A DNA stretch of 64,000 bases from Nocardioides caldifontis (GTDB lineage: Bacteria; Actinomycetota; Actinomycetes; Propionibacteriales; Nocardioidaceae). Within the stretch, counting starts at the first letter, position 1; each line of letters opens with the position of its first letter. Below, piece by piece: positions 32,768 through 41,976 of this stretch. Location: the NCBI RefSeq assembly GCF_008087345.1, contig NZ_VHIB01000001.1, positions 992,001-1,056,000 of the forward strand. The letters are read 5' to 3'. Both the position numbers and the translations under genes were made by a program. Under the pieces are notes generated by a model that was not told where the DNA came from, ran no database searches, and saw only the letters and a list, made by a program, of their open reading frames with translations.

Positions 32768-35563
32768 ATGACCGACCTCCAGCCCCCCGCGCAGCTGACG
32801 GCGTACGAGCGGGCGGTCACCGCCGAGCTCCCGGTGCCGGTCGCCGCCGCCACCGCACGGCGGGTCCTCGGAGACCTGTCCCGGATCCCCGACTGGCTCG
32901 CGCTGCACGCCCGGTGGCGGGGCACGCCACCGGCGGGTGCCGCGGTGGGCGTCGAGTTCGGCGAGCAGGTCACGCTGATGGGGATCCCGGCCGACATCGC
33001 CTGGGAGGTCGTCGAGGTGTCCGAGCACCGGGTCGGGCTGAGCGGCACCGGGCCGATGCAGCTCACGCTCGGGCTGTGGTTCACCACGTCGGAGGACGGT
33101 GGCGGGACGCTCGTGCGGATCGACGCCGGTGTCGGCGGCGACCCGGTCGTCGGACCGATGGGCGCCACCGTGATGAAGAGCCTCGAGGAGGCGCTCCAGG
33201 AGTCGCTGCAGCGGCTGGCGAGGGTGCTGGGCGAGGGCCGCGAGGAGCAGGCCGCCGCCGCACCCGTCCGCCACGAGCGGACCGGCAAGCTCCTCGATCC
33301 CCGGACGCCGGTGCTCGTCGGCGTCGGCCAGGTGGTCCGCCGCACCCCGGACCTCGACCAGCCTGCCGACCCGGCGACGCTCGCCGCCGAGGCCGCGCGC
33401 GTCGCGGAGGCGGACAGCGGGGCGGCGCTCCTCGCGCGGCTCGACGAGGTGCACGCGGTGGCCAGCGCGTCCTGGTCCTACCGCGACCTCGGACGGGCGG
33501 TCGCCGAGCAGCTCGGTGCGGAGCCGTCGCGCACGGTCATGTCCGCGAGGTACGGCGGTGACGCCGGCCAGCTCCTCGTCAACGCGGCCGGCCAGGCGGT
33601 CGCCGACGGCCGGGCCTCCGTGGTGCTGGTCTGCGGCGCGGAGGCGGGGAGCACGCTGGCCGCCGCGCAGAAGGCCGGCCGCGACCTCGGCTGGCCGGAG
33701 CAGCCCGCCGACGTCCGGCCCGACGAGGTGGTCGGGAGCGAGCGGGAGCCGAACAACGCCGCGGAGACCGGGGCCGGGCTGAGCGTCCCGGTCTACAGCT
33801 ACGCGCTGATGGAGGCTGCGCTCCGGCACCGCACAGGGAAGACCCAGGAGGAGCACCTGCGGACCATCACCGAGCTGTGGTCGCGGTTCTCCGAGGTGGC
33901 CGCGGAGAACGAGCACGCGTGGATGCCGGAGGCGCAGTCCGCCGAGCGGCTGGCCCGGGCCGACGCGGACAACCGGATGGTCACCACGCCGTACACGAAG
34001 CTGCTCTGCGCGAACCTCCAGGTCGACCTGGCCGCCGCGGTCATCGTCACCAGCGTCGCCGCCGCCGAGGAGGCCGGTGTCCCGCAGGACCGGTGGGTGT
34101 TCCTGCACGCCGGCGCCGCGGCGTACGACGAGTGGTTCGTCTCCGAGCGCGGCGACCTGGCGTCGTCCCCGGCGATCCGCACCATCGGGGCCGCCGCCCT
34201 CGACCACGCCGGGCTCACCGTCGACAGGATCGCCCACGTCGACCTGTACTCCTGCTTCCCCGCGGCCGTGCAGATCGCGGCCCACGAGCTCGGGTTGCCG
34301 GTCGACGACCCGAAGCGGCCGCTGACGGTGACCGGCGGGCTCACGTTCGCCGGCGGGCCCGGCAACAACTACGGCACGCACGCGGTGGCCACGCTGGTCC
34401 AGCGGCTGCGTGAGGAGCCGACGAGCTACGGGCTGGCGACGTCGCTGGGGTGGTACGCCACCAAGCACGCCATCGGGATCTACTCCGCCGAGCCCCCGGA
34501 GAGGGCGTACCGCTCGCTCCACCCGGCGCTCGAGCCGGTGCCCAGCCGCCCGGTGGTCACCTCGTACACCGGCCCCGCGGTCCTCGAGACGTTCACCGTG
34601 CAGCACGAGCGCGACGGGTCCCCCTCCGCGGTGATCGTCACGGCCCTCACGCCGGAGGGCGGCCGGGTGCTGGTGCGCAGCCGGCGGCCGGAGGTCGTGG
34701 CCGCGGCGCTCGACGAGGACCCGCTCGGCTGGCCGGTCGAGGTGGCCGGCGGCGACCTGACCTTCGCCGGTCGGGACCGCCAGACGCTGTCGCCCCCGCC
34801 GCCGATGCCGGTCCTGCTGGAGAAGCGCGGTGCAGTTGCCGTAGTGACGATAAATCGGCCGGAGCGACGCAACGCGGTCGACGTGAGGACCGCCGAGCTG
34901 CTCGAGCAGGTCGTCGACCACGTCGAGGCCGACCCGTCCGTGCGGGTCGCGGTGATCACCGGCGCGGGCGGCTCGTTCTGCGCCGGCATGGACCTCAAGG
35001 CGGCCGCGGCGGGCCAGTTCGCCATGACGGAGCGTGGTGGGCCGCTCGGCATCACCGCCCGGCCGATGCGGAAGCCGCTGATCGCCGCCGTCGAGGGGCA
35101 CGCGCTGGCCGGCGGGTTCGAGCTCGCCCTCGTCGCGGACCTCGTCGTCGCCAGCACCGACTCGCAGTTCGGGCTGCCCGAGCCGAAGCGCGGCCTGGTC
35201 GCCGCTGCCGGCGGGGTGCTCCGGAGCTCCCAGCGGCTGCCGCGCAACGTCGCCATGGAGCTGGCGCTCACCGGCAACCCGATGCCGGCGACCCGGATGG
35301 CCGAGCTCGGGCTGGTCAACCGGCTCGCCGAGCCGGGCGCGGTGCTCGACGCCGCACTGGCGCTCGCCGAGGAGATCACCGCCAACGCGCCGCTCTCCGT
35401 CGAGGTGAGCAAGCGGATCGTCGAGGAGTCGCCGGACTGGCCGGTCGACCAGGCGTTCGCACGGCAGAGCGACCTGGCCGCGGTGGCCGTGCTCTCCGAG
35501 GACGCCGCCGAGGGAGTCGCCGCCTTCGCCGAGAAGCGCGCGCCGGTCTGGAAGGGGCGCTAG
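32768..35563 (+). CDS. SRPBCC - thiolase-like - crotonase fusion protein
   Basis: This 931-residue single frame has three domains. Residues ~8-155 are an SRPBCC domain (TAYERAVTAELPVPVAAATA). Residues ~175-665 form a thiolase-like acetyl-CoA acetyltransferase of the SCP-x type (DPRTPVLVGVGQVVRRTPDL, AHVDLYSCFPAAVQIAAHEL, TGGLTFAGGPGNNYGTHAV). Residues ~678-931 are an enoyl-CoA hydratase/isomerase (VAVVTINRPERRNAVDV, SFCAGMDLKAAA, GHALAGGFELALVADLV). An internal ATG at 34806 begins the crotonase precisely where free-standing homologues start, after an SPPPP linker. Beta-oxidation of an unusual acyl-CoA is likely. The divergent TetR presumably controls it. Confidence 0.85.
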   Translation: MTDLQPPAQLTAYERAVTAELPVPVAAATARRVLGDLSRIPDWLALHARWRGTPPAGAAVGVEFGEQVTLMGIPADIAWEVVEVSEHRVGLSGTGPMQLTLGLWFTTSEDGGGTLVRIDAGVGGDPVVGPMGATVMKSLEEALQESLQRLARVLGEGREEQAAAAPVRHERTGKLLDPRTPVLVGVGQVVRRTPDLDQPADPATLAAEAARVAEADSGAALLARLDEVHAVASASWSYRDLGRAVAEQLGAEPSRTVMSARYGGDAGQLLVNAAGQAVADGRASVVLVCGAEAGSTLAAAQKAGRDLGWPEQPADVRPDEVVGSEREPNNAAETGAGLSVPVYSYALMEAALRHRTGKTQEEHLRTITELWSRFSEVAAENEHAWMPEAQSAERLARADADNRMVTTPYTKLLCANLQVDLAAAVIVTSVAAAEEAGVPQDRWVFLHAGAAAYDEWFVSERGDLASSPAIRTIGAAALDHAGLTVDRIAHVDLYSCFPAAVQIAAHELGLPVDDPKRPLTVTGGLTFAGGPGNNYGTHAVATLVQRLREEPTSYGLATSLGWYATKHAIGIYSAEPPERAYRSLHPALEPVPSRPVVTSYTGPAVLETFTVQHERDGSPSAVIVTALTPEGGRVLVRSRRPEVVAAALDEDPLGWPVEVAGGDLTFAGRDRQTLSPPPPMPVLLEKRGAVAVVTINRPERRNAVDVRTAELLEQVVDHVEADPSVRVAVITGAGGSFCAGMDLKAAAAGQFAMTERGGPLGITARPMRKPLIAAVEGHALAGGFELALVADLVVASTDSQFGLPEPKRGLVAAAGGVLRSSQRLPRNVAMELALTGNPMPATRMAELGLVNRLAEPGAVLDAALALAEEITANAPLSVEVSKRIVEESPDWPVDQAFARQSDLAAVAVLSEDAAEGVAAFAEKRAPVWKGR

Positions 35564-35630
35564 CCGGTCAGCGGCCGGGCAGCGTCGGGGAAGCCCGCGG
35601 GAAGGCCGGTCGTCCACCGTCGTCACCCCC

Positions 35631-35647
35631 AGCCCCGATCGGGGGCT
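35631..35647. terminator. Small hairpin between fusion gene and methyltransferase
   Basis: Arms AGCCCC and GGGGCT around GATCG, 68 nt after the fusion gene stop and 17 nt before the next ATG. It may end upstream transcripts or act as a leader structure. Confidence 0.3.
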
Positions 35648-35663
35648 CGACGACGGAGGCCCG

Positions 35664-36815
35664 ATGACCCTCACCGACCAGCACCCCGCCCACCAGCCCT
35701 CCACCGACCAGCAGGACGTCGACCAGCAGGACGTCGACCAGCAGGTCGTCGACCAGCAAGACGCCGCGCCGGACCTCGCCCGGGTCAAGGAGTTCGCCGA
35801 CAAGGTCCACGCCGACACCGCGGTCGCGGTCAACAGCGTGCTGACCTACCTCGGCGACCGGCTCGGCCTCTGGCGCGCCCTCGCGTCCGGGGAGCCGGTG
35901 ACGAGCACGGAGCTCGCCGCCCGGACCGGGCTCGCGGAGCGGTACCTCCGCGAGTGGCTCGCGGCCCAGGCCGCCGCCGGCTACCTCCTGCACGACGGCG
36001 GCAGGTTCCGGCTGCCCTTCGAGCACGCGCTGGTGCTCGCCGACGACGACAGCCCCGCGGCGTCGGCCGGCGGGCTGGAGTTCACCGCGGCCGCGTGGAG
36101 CGGCGTGGACCGGCTCGCCGACGCCTTCACCACCGGCGAGGGGATCGCCTGGGGCGAGCAGGACGACCGGCTCGCGACGTCCGTCGAGCGGTTCTTCCGG
36201 CCGCTCTACCGGGGCGCGCTGCTCCCGGTCTGGGTGCCGGCGGTCGACGGGCTGCAGGAGCGGCTCGAGGCCGGCGCGGCGGTGCTCGACGTCGGCTGCG
36301 GGCTCGGGACGGCCACGCGGATGCTCGCCGCGGCGTTCCCCGCCTCACGGTTCGTCGGGGTCGACAGCCACGAGCCGTCCGTACGCCGGGCACGCGAGGC
36401 GGCCGCCGAGGCCGGTGTCGCCGACCGGGTCTCGTTCCGGATCGGCGACGCGGCGGACGGGGCCGACGAGCGGTTCGACGTGGTCTGCTTCTTCGACGTC
36501 CTCCACGACCTCGGCGACCCGGTCGGGGCCCTGCGGGCGGCGCGGTCCCGGCTCGTCGACGGCGGACTCCTGATGGTGGTCGAGCCGCACGCCGAGGACG
36601 CGCTCGACGACAACCTGCACGCCCGCGGGCTCGCGTGGTTCACCGCCAGCGCCGTCGCGTGCGTGCCCGGGAGCCTCGCGCAGCACGGTCAGGCCGCGCT
36701 CGGCGCCCAGGCCGGCCCGGCTCGCACGCTGGAGGTGCTCACCGCCGCCGGGTTCGACTCCGCACGGGTGGCCGTCGCGACCGACTACAACCTCGTCTAC
36801 GAGGCCCGCCGCTGA
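35664..36815 (+). CDS. SAM-dependent methyltransferase with N-terminal winged helix
   Basis: The 383-residue protein has a disordered N-terminus with VDQQD tandem repeats (about 14-33), then a winged-helix dimerisation region (VTSTELAARTGLAERYLREW) and a class I Rossmann domain with VLDVGCGLGTATRMLA near residues 208-223, FVGVDSHEP and DVVCFFDVLHDLGDP. This is the layout of plant-type O-methyltransferases and related small-molecule methylases. ATG follows GGAGG. Its 3' end overlaps the convergent membrane gene by 19 bp. Substrate unknown. Confidence 0.85.
   Translation: MTLTDQHPAHQPSTDQQDVDQQDVDQQVVDQQDAAPDLARVKEFADKVHADTAVAVNSVLTYLGDRLGLWRALASGEPVTSTELAARTGLAERYLREWLAAQAAAGYLLHDGGRFRLPFEHALVLADDDSPAASAGGLEFTAAAWSGVDRLADAFTTGEGIAWGEQDDRLATSVERFFRPLYRGALLPVWVPAVDGLQERLEAGAAVLDVGCGLGTATRMLAAAFPASRFVGVDSHEPSVRRAREAAAEAGVADRVSFRIGDAADGADERFDVVCFFDVLHDLGDPVGALRAARSRLVDGGLLMVVEPHAEDALDDNLHARGLAWFTASAVACVPGSLAQHGQAALGAQAGPARTLEVLTAAGFDSARVAVATDYNLVYEARR
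35706..35765. repeat. 4 x 15-bp tandem repeat in the methyltransferase N-terminus
   Basis: Four copies of GACCAGCAGGACGTC (last two with small changes) encode in-frame DQQDV units. Like the 22921-22980 tract, a multiple of three bases keeps the frame if copy number changes. Confidence 0.85.
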
Positions 36816-37342
36816 AGATCGTCGCCGCCGCCGTCGTCCTCGTCCTCCTCCCGTTCCCCGCCGAACAGCGGGACCACCAGCCAGAGCGTGACGAGGACGA
36901 CGGCGGCGACGGCCGCGGCGATGGTGGCCGCGACGTGGCCGACCACGCGGCCGAAGACCAGGAACACCGCGCCGGTCATCGTCACCGCCATGAGAGCGAG
37001 CCCGGCGCGAGCCGTCGCGTCGGCGGCGTGGATCAGCCACTCCTTCTCGCTCTTGCCGAACAGCACCCGGTGGAAGGCGACCGGCGCGATGATCAGCCCG
37101 GCCGACAGGATCGACGAGCACACCGTCACCAGGTAGGCGACCTCGTCGGCCGTCGTGAGCTCCTCGAACCCGTCCGAGAACGGGATCGTCAGCAGGAACC
37201 CGGTGATGATCTGGATGCCGGTCTGGGCGACCCGCAGCTCCTGCAGCATCTCGTTCCACTTGCGGGTGGTGCGCTCCTTGGGCGTCTCCTGCTCCGAGCC
37301 CGTCGTCCCGCCTGCCGTGCCGCCCAGCGCGTCGCTGCTCAC
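36797..37342 (-). CDS. DUF6328-like membrane protein
   Basis: The 181-residue protein has RKWNEMLQELRVAQTGIQII then TGFLLTIPF, an opening seen in DUF6328 proteins, four transmembrane helices, and an FHRVLFGKSEKEWLIHAAD loop between helices 2 and 3. The C-terminus is acidic (EREEDEDDGGGDD). GTG 37342 is chosen because GAGAGAGG lies upstream and the extra upstream residues are Arg-rich and unlike the family. Function unknown. Confidence 0.75.
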   Translation of the reverse strand: MSSDALGGTAGGTTGSEQETPKERTTRKWNEMLQELRVAQTGIQIITGFLLTIPFSDGFEELTTADEVAYLVTVCSSILSAGLIIAPVAFHRVLFGKSEKEWLIHAADATARAGLALMAVTMTGAVFLVFGRVVGHVAATIAAAVAAVVLVTLWLVVPLFGGEREEDEDDGGGDDLQRRAS

Positions 37343-37443
37343 CCCGACCACCTCTCTCGCCCCACGGGACCGGTTCCCGTCGACCGCCCGCCTCATGCCG
37401 GGACGCTGGTTCGTGCCGGCACGGCGGGGGGTACAACCGAGCC

Positions 37444-37767
37444 ATGAGCCAGTCGACGCCCGACCAGCAGACCCAGAACGACGAGCCGCAGCGGGACAAC
37501 CCGAGCCCGGCCGGCCAGGGCTCCGCGCCCGCGGCGGAGGGCGACACCGCCCCCACGGAAGTCGCCCCCACCGACGGCTCCTCGTCGAGCGGCACCGCCG
37601 ACGGCGGGGCGACCGGCCACCTCGAGGACGGCGGGGTCGGGATCTCCGACGAGCAGCTCCCCGAGGACCTCCAGCCGACCGACGACAACCCGCTCGCGCA
37701 GCCGCCCGACGAGGACGACGACAGCGAGGGCGGCATCAGCCTCGGCCCCGACGGTCCGCAGGCCTAG
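37444..37767 (+). CDS. Disordered acidic small protein
   Basis: The 107-residue protein is rich in Asp, Glu, Gly, Pro, Ser and Thr and has no hydrophobic core. The C-terminal third, LPEDLQPTDDNPLAQPPDED, looks more conserved than the rest, resembling a recurring LPEDLQPxxDNPLA motif of small actinobacterial proteins. It diverges from the DUF6328 gene. Likely an intrinsically disordered cytosolic protein of unknown role. Confidence 0.65.
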   Translation: MSQSTPDQQTQNDEPQRDNPSPAGQGSAPAAEGDTAPTEVAPTDGSSSSGTADGGATGHLEDGGVGISDEQLPEDLQPTDDNPLAQPPDEDDDSEGGISLGPDGPQA

Positions 37768-37793
37768 GGGCAGCCGTGGCAGGGAGGGGACGG

Positions 37794-38123
37794 GTGCGCG
37801 CAGCCGGGGCCTCGGCGGCGCTGCTCCTCGGGGTGGTGCTCGGCGGCTGCTCGGAGGACGCGGCGGACCGCGCGGTGGACGACGCCGCCGACCGGGCCTC
37901 GGAGCTCGCCGGCCAGGCGTCCGAGGAGGTCGGTCGCCAGCTCGAGGACGCCGAGCTGCCGAAGGTCGACTGGAGCAGGTACGGCGACCAGCTCCGCACC
38001 CGGCTGGACCAGCTCGCCGAGCAGGCGGACTGCCAGGGGCTGCGTGAGGAGCTGACGAAGGTCGAGAAGAACGACACCCGGCTCACGCGGTACATCAAGC
38101 GGCAGATCGCCCAGGTCTGCTGA
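37794..38123 (+). CDS. Small lipoprotein
   Basis: The 109-residue precursor has a signal peptide with lipobox LGGC (ALLLGVVLGGCSED) near residue 20, so the mature protein should be a lipid-anchored exported protein. The remainder is charged and helical, with two cysteines (ADCQGL and a C-terminal Cys) that could pair. GTG 37794 follows GGGAGGGG; GTG 37776 is a possible earlier start. It follows the disordered protein by 26 nt. Function unknown. Confidence 0.7.
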   Translation: MRAAGASAALLLGVVLGGCSEDAADRAVDDAADRASELAGQASEEVGRQLEDAELPKVDWSRYGDQLRTRLDQLAEQADCQGLREELTKVEKNDTRLTRYIKRQIAQVC

Positions 38124-38200
38124 GCGGTCTGCCAAGCGGTCTGCTGGCGGCCTGCTGAGCGGTCTAGCACCCGGGCGGCACCTCGCACATGGCCCGAGTT

Positions 38201-38235
38201 GGTCACTTGACCGAGTCCGATCTGTCCCGCATTGT
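38201..38235 (+). promoter_or_regulatory. Promoter of the PLP enzyme gene, with a dyad over the -35
   Basis: TTGACC (38207-38212) and CATTGT (38230-38235) are 17 bp apart, predicting a start at the ATG 38242 and a leaderless mRNA. GGTCA-CT-TGACC (38201-38212) forms a small dyad over the -35. Confidence 0.55.
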
Positions 38236-38241
38236 GAAGTC

Positions 38242-39423
38242 ATGCACCGGGCCGAGCCGCTCCTCGAGGCGACGCGACACCTCGATCCGCCGTTCGGTGT
38301 GGTCGACCTCGACGCGTTCGAGCGCAACGCCCGGTCCCTCGAGCAACGGGCGGGCGGCACCCCGCTCCGGGTGGCCACCAAGTCGTTGCGGGTCCGCGAC
38401 CTGGTCGACCGGGCGCTGGCCCGCCCGGGGTTCTGCGGCGCGCTCGCGTTCACGCTGCCCGAGGCGCTGTGGCTGTCGGAGCAGCACGACGGCATCTGCG
38501 TCGGCTACCCGACCGCGGACCGCGGTGCGCTGCGGGCGCTGGCCGCCGACGACCGGGCCCGCGAGCGGGTCGCGATCATGGTCGACTCCGTCGAGCACCT
38601 CGACTTCGTCCAGGGCGTGGTCGGCACGGACGGCCCGCCGATCCGGGCCTGCCTCGACCTCGACGCCTCGCTGAGGCTGCTCCGCGGCACGGTCCACCTG
38701 GGGCCGCGGCGCTCCCCGCTGCACGCCCCCGACGAGCTCCGGGCGCTGGCCGAGGCGGTCGCGGCGCGCTCGCGCTTCGCGCTGGTCGGGGTCATGTGCT
38801 ACGAGGGGCAGATCGCCGGGATCCCCGACGAGGCGGGCTCGCTGCCCCGTCGTACGGCGGTGCGGCTGGTGCAGCGGCGCTCGGCCGAGGAGCTCCGCGA
38901 GCGGCGTGCGGAGGCGATCCGCCGGGTGCGCGAGGTGGCCGACCTGGAGTTCGTCAACGGTGGGGGCACCGGCAGCGTGGAGAGCACCGCCCAGGGGGCC
39001 GAGATCACCGACGTCGCCGCCGGCTCGGGGCTGCTGTGCCCCACGCTCTTCGACCACTACTCGTCGTTCCGTGCCGAGCCGGCGGCGTTCTTCGCGCTCA
39101 GCGTGGTGCGCCGGCCCGGGCCCGACCACGCCACCGTGCTCGGCGGCGGCTGGGTCGCCTCCGGACCGCCCGGGCGCGACCGGCTCCCGAGCCCGTGGTG
39201 GCCGGAGAGGCTGAGGATGGTCGCCGCCGAGGGCGCGGGCGAGGTGCAGACCCCGCTGACCGGCCCGGGCGCCAGGCGGCTCGCGATCGGGGACCGGGTG
39301 CTCTTCCGGCACGCGAAGTCCGGTGAGCTCGCCGAGCACCTCGAGACGGTGCACCTGGTCTCCGGCGGGGAGCTCGTCGGGTCGGTTCCGACCTATCGTG
39401 GTGAGGGTCGGACGTTCCTCTGA
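38242..39423 (+). CDS. Fold-type III PLP enzyme (amino acid deaminase/aldolase-like)
   Basis: The 393-residue protein has an alanine racemase-like N-terminal barrel: [20 protein letters not shown] then [13 protein letters not shown], where the Lys of ATKS is the PLP-binding residue; [14 protein letters not shown] is the phosphate-binding loop. The C-terminal half is the D-threonine aldolase/D-serine dehydratase-like metal domain. It probably acts on a beta-hydroxy D-amino acid. A TetR gene follows 28 nt downstream in the same direction. Confidence 0.82.
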   Translation: MHRAEPLLEATRHLDPPFGVVDLDAFERNARSLEQRAGGTPLRVATKSLRVRDLVDRALARPGFCGALAFTLPEALWLSEQHDGICVGYPTADRGALRALAADDRARERVAIMVDSVEHLDFVQGVVGTDGPPIRACLDLDASLRLLRGTVHLGPRRSPLHAPDELRALAEAVAARSRFALVGVMCYEGQIAGIPDEAGSLPRRTAVRLVQRRSAEELRERRAEAIRRVREVADLEFVNGGGTGSVESTAQGAEITDVAAGSGLLCPTLFDHYSSFRAEPAAFFALSVVRRPGPDHATVLGGGWVASGPPGRDRLPSPWWPERLRMVAAEGAGEVQTPLTGPGARRLAIGDRVLFRHAKSGELAEHLETVHLVSGGELVGSVPTYRGEGRTFL

Positions 39424-39450
39424 GCAGCTCGGGGCGGGAAGGGGCGTGAC

Positions 39451-40062
39451 GTGACGAGGATGTCGTCGGAGGAGCGCCGGGCGAGGCTCGTCGACGCGGC
39501 CATCCGTGTGATGACCCGCGACGGCGTCGCCCGCGCGACCACGCGTGCGATCACGGCCGAGGCGGAGATGCCGCTGGGCGTCTTCCACTACGCCTTCCAC
39601 GACAAGGCCGAGCTGATGGCAATGGTCACCCAGACAATTTCTCGCCGGTCGAAGGCGGACATCGACGAGGCGGTGCTCTCCAGCGAGCCCGGCGAGGAGT
39701 GGGTCGCGATCGCCCTCGCGGGCTTGGTCGCCTACTTCGACCACGTCGTCGCGCACCCCGACGAGCACCTGGTCACCTACGAGCTGTCGGTGTCGGCGCT
39801 GCGCGACCCGGAGCTGCAGGACGCCGCGCGGCGGCAGTACGAGTACTACCTCACGGAGAACGAGAAGCTGCTGGTCGCCGCTGCCGAGCTCTTCGACGTC
39901 GAGTACGCCGTGCCGACCTCGGTGCTCACCCGGCTGATGTTCTCGCTCATGGACGGGCTGGCGCTCAACTGGCTGGCGAAGGGAGACGAGGAGGAGGCCC
40001 GGCAGGTCGTCGACCTCGCTGCCGAGCTGCTGGTGAGCCAGGTGCGGCCGAAGGCCGGCTGA
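39451..40062 (+). CDS. TetR-family regulator
   Basis: The 203-residue protein has a helix-turn-helix at about residues 10-55 ([40 protein letters not shown]). The tail resembles BetI-like TetR_C domains. GTG 39451 follows GGGAAGGGG. It converges on the broken GMC oxidoreductase; in other genomes TetR genes next to choline-dehydrogenase-like GMC enzymes regulate them, so its natural target may be the decayed gene. A KstR-like motif at 41550 is one candidate binding site. Confidence 0.85.
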   Translation: MTRMSSEERRARLVDAAIRVMTRDGVARATTRAITAEAEMPLGVFHYAFHDKAELMAMVTQTISRRSKADIDEAVLSSEPGEEWVAIALAGLVAYFDHVVAHPDEHLVTYELSVSALRDPELQDAARRQYEYYLTENEKLLVAAAELFDVEYAVPTSVLTRLMFSLMDGLALNWLAKGDEEEARQVVDLAAELLVSQVRPKAG

Positions 40063-41540
40063 GCCCGACCCCTCGAGCACCAGCTCCGCGCACCGCTCGC
40101 CGATCATGATCGCCGGCGCGTTGGTGTTGCCGCCGGTCACCGACGGCATGATCGAGGCGTCGGCGACCCGGAGCCCGTCGACGCCCCGCACCTTCAGCTC
40201 GGGATCGACCACCGCGCGCTCGTCGACCCCCAACCGGCAGGTGCCGACGGGGTGGTAGACCGAGTGCACGTAGTTCGGCAGCTCGCGCCGCATCGCCGCG
40301 TCGCTGAAGTACCTCGGCCCGGCCCGATCTCCGGACCGTCCCGCGGGACTCGGGATGGATCAGCGTCGGGAAGACGCTGCACCCCGGGGCCTTGGTCGGC
40401 GGGTCCACCCGCTTCGTGGTGTCGTCCTGGTTGGGCACCGGGTAGACCCAGTAGAGCTGGTGCAGCTGCAGGTCCGGGATCTCCCCGGCGTACGACGTGC
40501 GCACGAACGCCACCGACTCGAACGACGACCCCGCCGCCCAGGTCGAGCCCCGGCGCGCGCTCGCGCGCGAGGTTGCTGAGGAAGTAGGACGGCGTGGGGC
40601 GGCGCACCGCCGAGGCCATCCGGAACGAGACCGGCACGAACAGGTGGTCGTGAAGGTTGTCGCCGACCGGAAGGTCCGCGACGACGTCGACTCCGATCTC
40701 GCGGAGGTGCTCGGCCGGGCCGATGCCGGAGAGCATCAGCAGCTGCGGCGAGCCGTAGACGCCGCCGCAGACGATCACCTCGCGGTCGGCGCGCAAGAGC
40801 TCGGGCCCGTCCTCGCCGAGCAGCGCGACGCCCGTCGCCCGCGAGCCCTCGGTGACGACGCGGCTGACCAGCGCGTGGGTGACGACCGTGAGGTTGGGGG
40901 AGCCCGCCGTCGTGGAGGTACCCCTTCGACGTGGAGTAACGGGTGCCCCGGCCGACGGTCTGCTGGACGATCGAGACGCCTTCCTGGCTCGCGCCGTTGT
41001 AGTCGTCGTTGACCGGCGCGCCGAGCTTCTCCGACGTGGCCTGCATGAACGAGCGCGCCGCCTCGGTGAGGTTGCGCTGGCGTGTCACGTTCAGCGGCCC
41101 GTTCGACCCCCGGAGCTCGCTCGCGCCGTCCTCCCAGTCCTCGAGCTTCCGGAACGCCGGGAGCACGTCCTCGAACGCCCACCCCTTGCACCCTCGGCGG
41201 CCCAGTCGTCGAAGTTCTTCCGGTTGCCGCGGACGAACAGCATCCCGTTGACCGAGCTCGACCCGCCGAGCACCTTGCCGCGGGTCTGGGGGACGACCCG
41301 GTTCCACGCCTTCTCCTGCGGGACGGTCCTGAACCCCCAGTCGAACAACGGCTTCAGCTGCGGCGTCGAGTGCATGATCGCCACCGCGCCGGGGATCTCG
41401 AAGAGCAGCTTCGCCAGCCCCTTGCGGTCCGTCCCGCCGGCCTCGAGCAGGATCACGCTCGCACCGCTCTCGGCCAGCCGACGGGCGACCGCGCACCCTG
41501 CGCTGCCCGCTCCGACGACGACGTAGTCCGCAGCTCTCAT
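40063..41540 (-). pseudogene. Decayed GMC-family (choline dehydrogenase-like) oxidoreductase
   Basis: Starting MRAADYVVVGAGSAGCAVAR (FAD loop) at 41540, GMC homology runs to [22 protein letters not shown] and [20 protein letters not shown] near 40070, but in five successive pieces. The frame changes near 41190 (WAAEG/CKGWAFEDV), near 40910 (a run of five C inside GLPNLTVVTHAL), near 40545 (before SSFESVAFVRTSYAG) and near 40320. At the last break roughly 80-100 residues expected between HPESRGTVR and [12 protein letters not shown] are missing. No stop is found in the last frame, which runs into the convergent TetR gene. This is most likely a pseudogene; errors at homopolymers could explain some breaks but not the deletion. 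Confidence 0.85.
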
Positions 41541-41549
41541 GCCGCGGAA

Positions 41550-41563
41550 TATAACGTGTTCTA
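41550..41563. promoter_or_regulatory. KstR-like TetR operator
   Basis: TATAACGTGTTCTA matches the TnnAACnnGTTnnA consensus of KstR, the TetR repressor of actinobacterial sterol catabolism. It lies 10 bp upstream of the GMC pseudogene ATG and 54 bp from the CidA start. Related TetR proteins bind similar sites, so the true binder may be the TetR at 39451. Confidence 0.55.
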
Positions 41564-41616
41564 GTTTCGCTGACCATCCGCGCGGCTCGGCCGGGGCTCG
41601 GTCCTATCCTGGGCCG

Positions 41617-41976
41617 GTGATCCGCGGGCTGCTCGTGCTGCTCGGCTGCCAGCTCGTCGGTGAGCTCCTGGCGGCCCTGCTCGGGCTCCACGTCCCCGGG
41701 CCGGTGCTCGGGATGGTGCTGCTGCTCGGGCTGCTGACGTGGCGACGTCCCGGTCCTGCCTCAGGCGTGGTCCGCGTCTCCGAGGGGCTCCTGCGCCACC
41801 TGCAGCTGCTCTTCGTCCCTGCGGGTGCAGGGGTCTTCTCCTCGCTCACGCTCATCGGCGCGTCCGCCGTACCTCTGGTCGCGGGGCTCGTCCTCTCATG
41901 GGGCGCCGCACTGCTCACCGCCGCCGGAGTGGCGCTCCTGCTGCTGCGTTGGCGTCCGGCGAAGGAGGGCGCGTGA
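41617..41976 (+). CDS. CidA/LrgA-family holin-like membrane protein
   Basis: The 119-residue protein has four predicted helices and contains GCQLVGELLAALLGLHVPGP then VLGMVLLLGLL and LRHLQLLFVPAGAGVFSSLT, typical of CidA/LrgA. These proteins form membrane oligomers linked to murein hydrolase control, and in some bacteria to pyruvate transport with the LrgB partner. GTG start. It overlaps the LrgB start by four bases (GTGA). Confidence 0.85.
   Translation: MIRGLLVLLGCQLVGELLAALLGLHVPGPVLGMVLLLGLLTWRRPGPASGVVRVSEGLLRHLQLLFVPAGAGVFSSLTLIGASAVPLVAGLVLSWGAALLTAAGVALLLLRWRPAKEGA

Noticed and set aside
32021-35833. Minus-strand frame of 1,270 codons running through the TetR gene and fusion gene antisense
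   Set aside because: Only the last ~209 codons match a family (TetR); the rest is antisense to the SRPBCC-thiolase-crotonase gene.
38203-40293. Minus-strand frame of 696 codons
   Set aside because: Only its first ~75 codons match GMC enzymes (the last fragment of the pseudogene); the remainder is antisense to the TetR and PLP enzyme genes.
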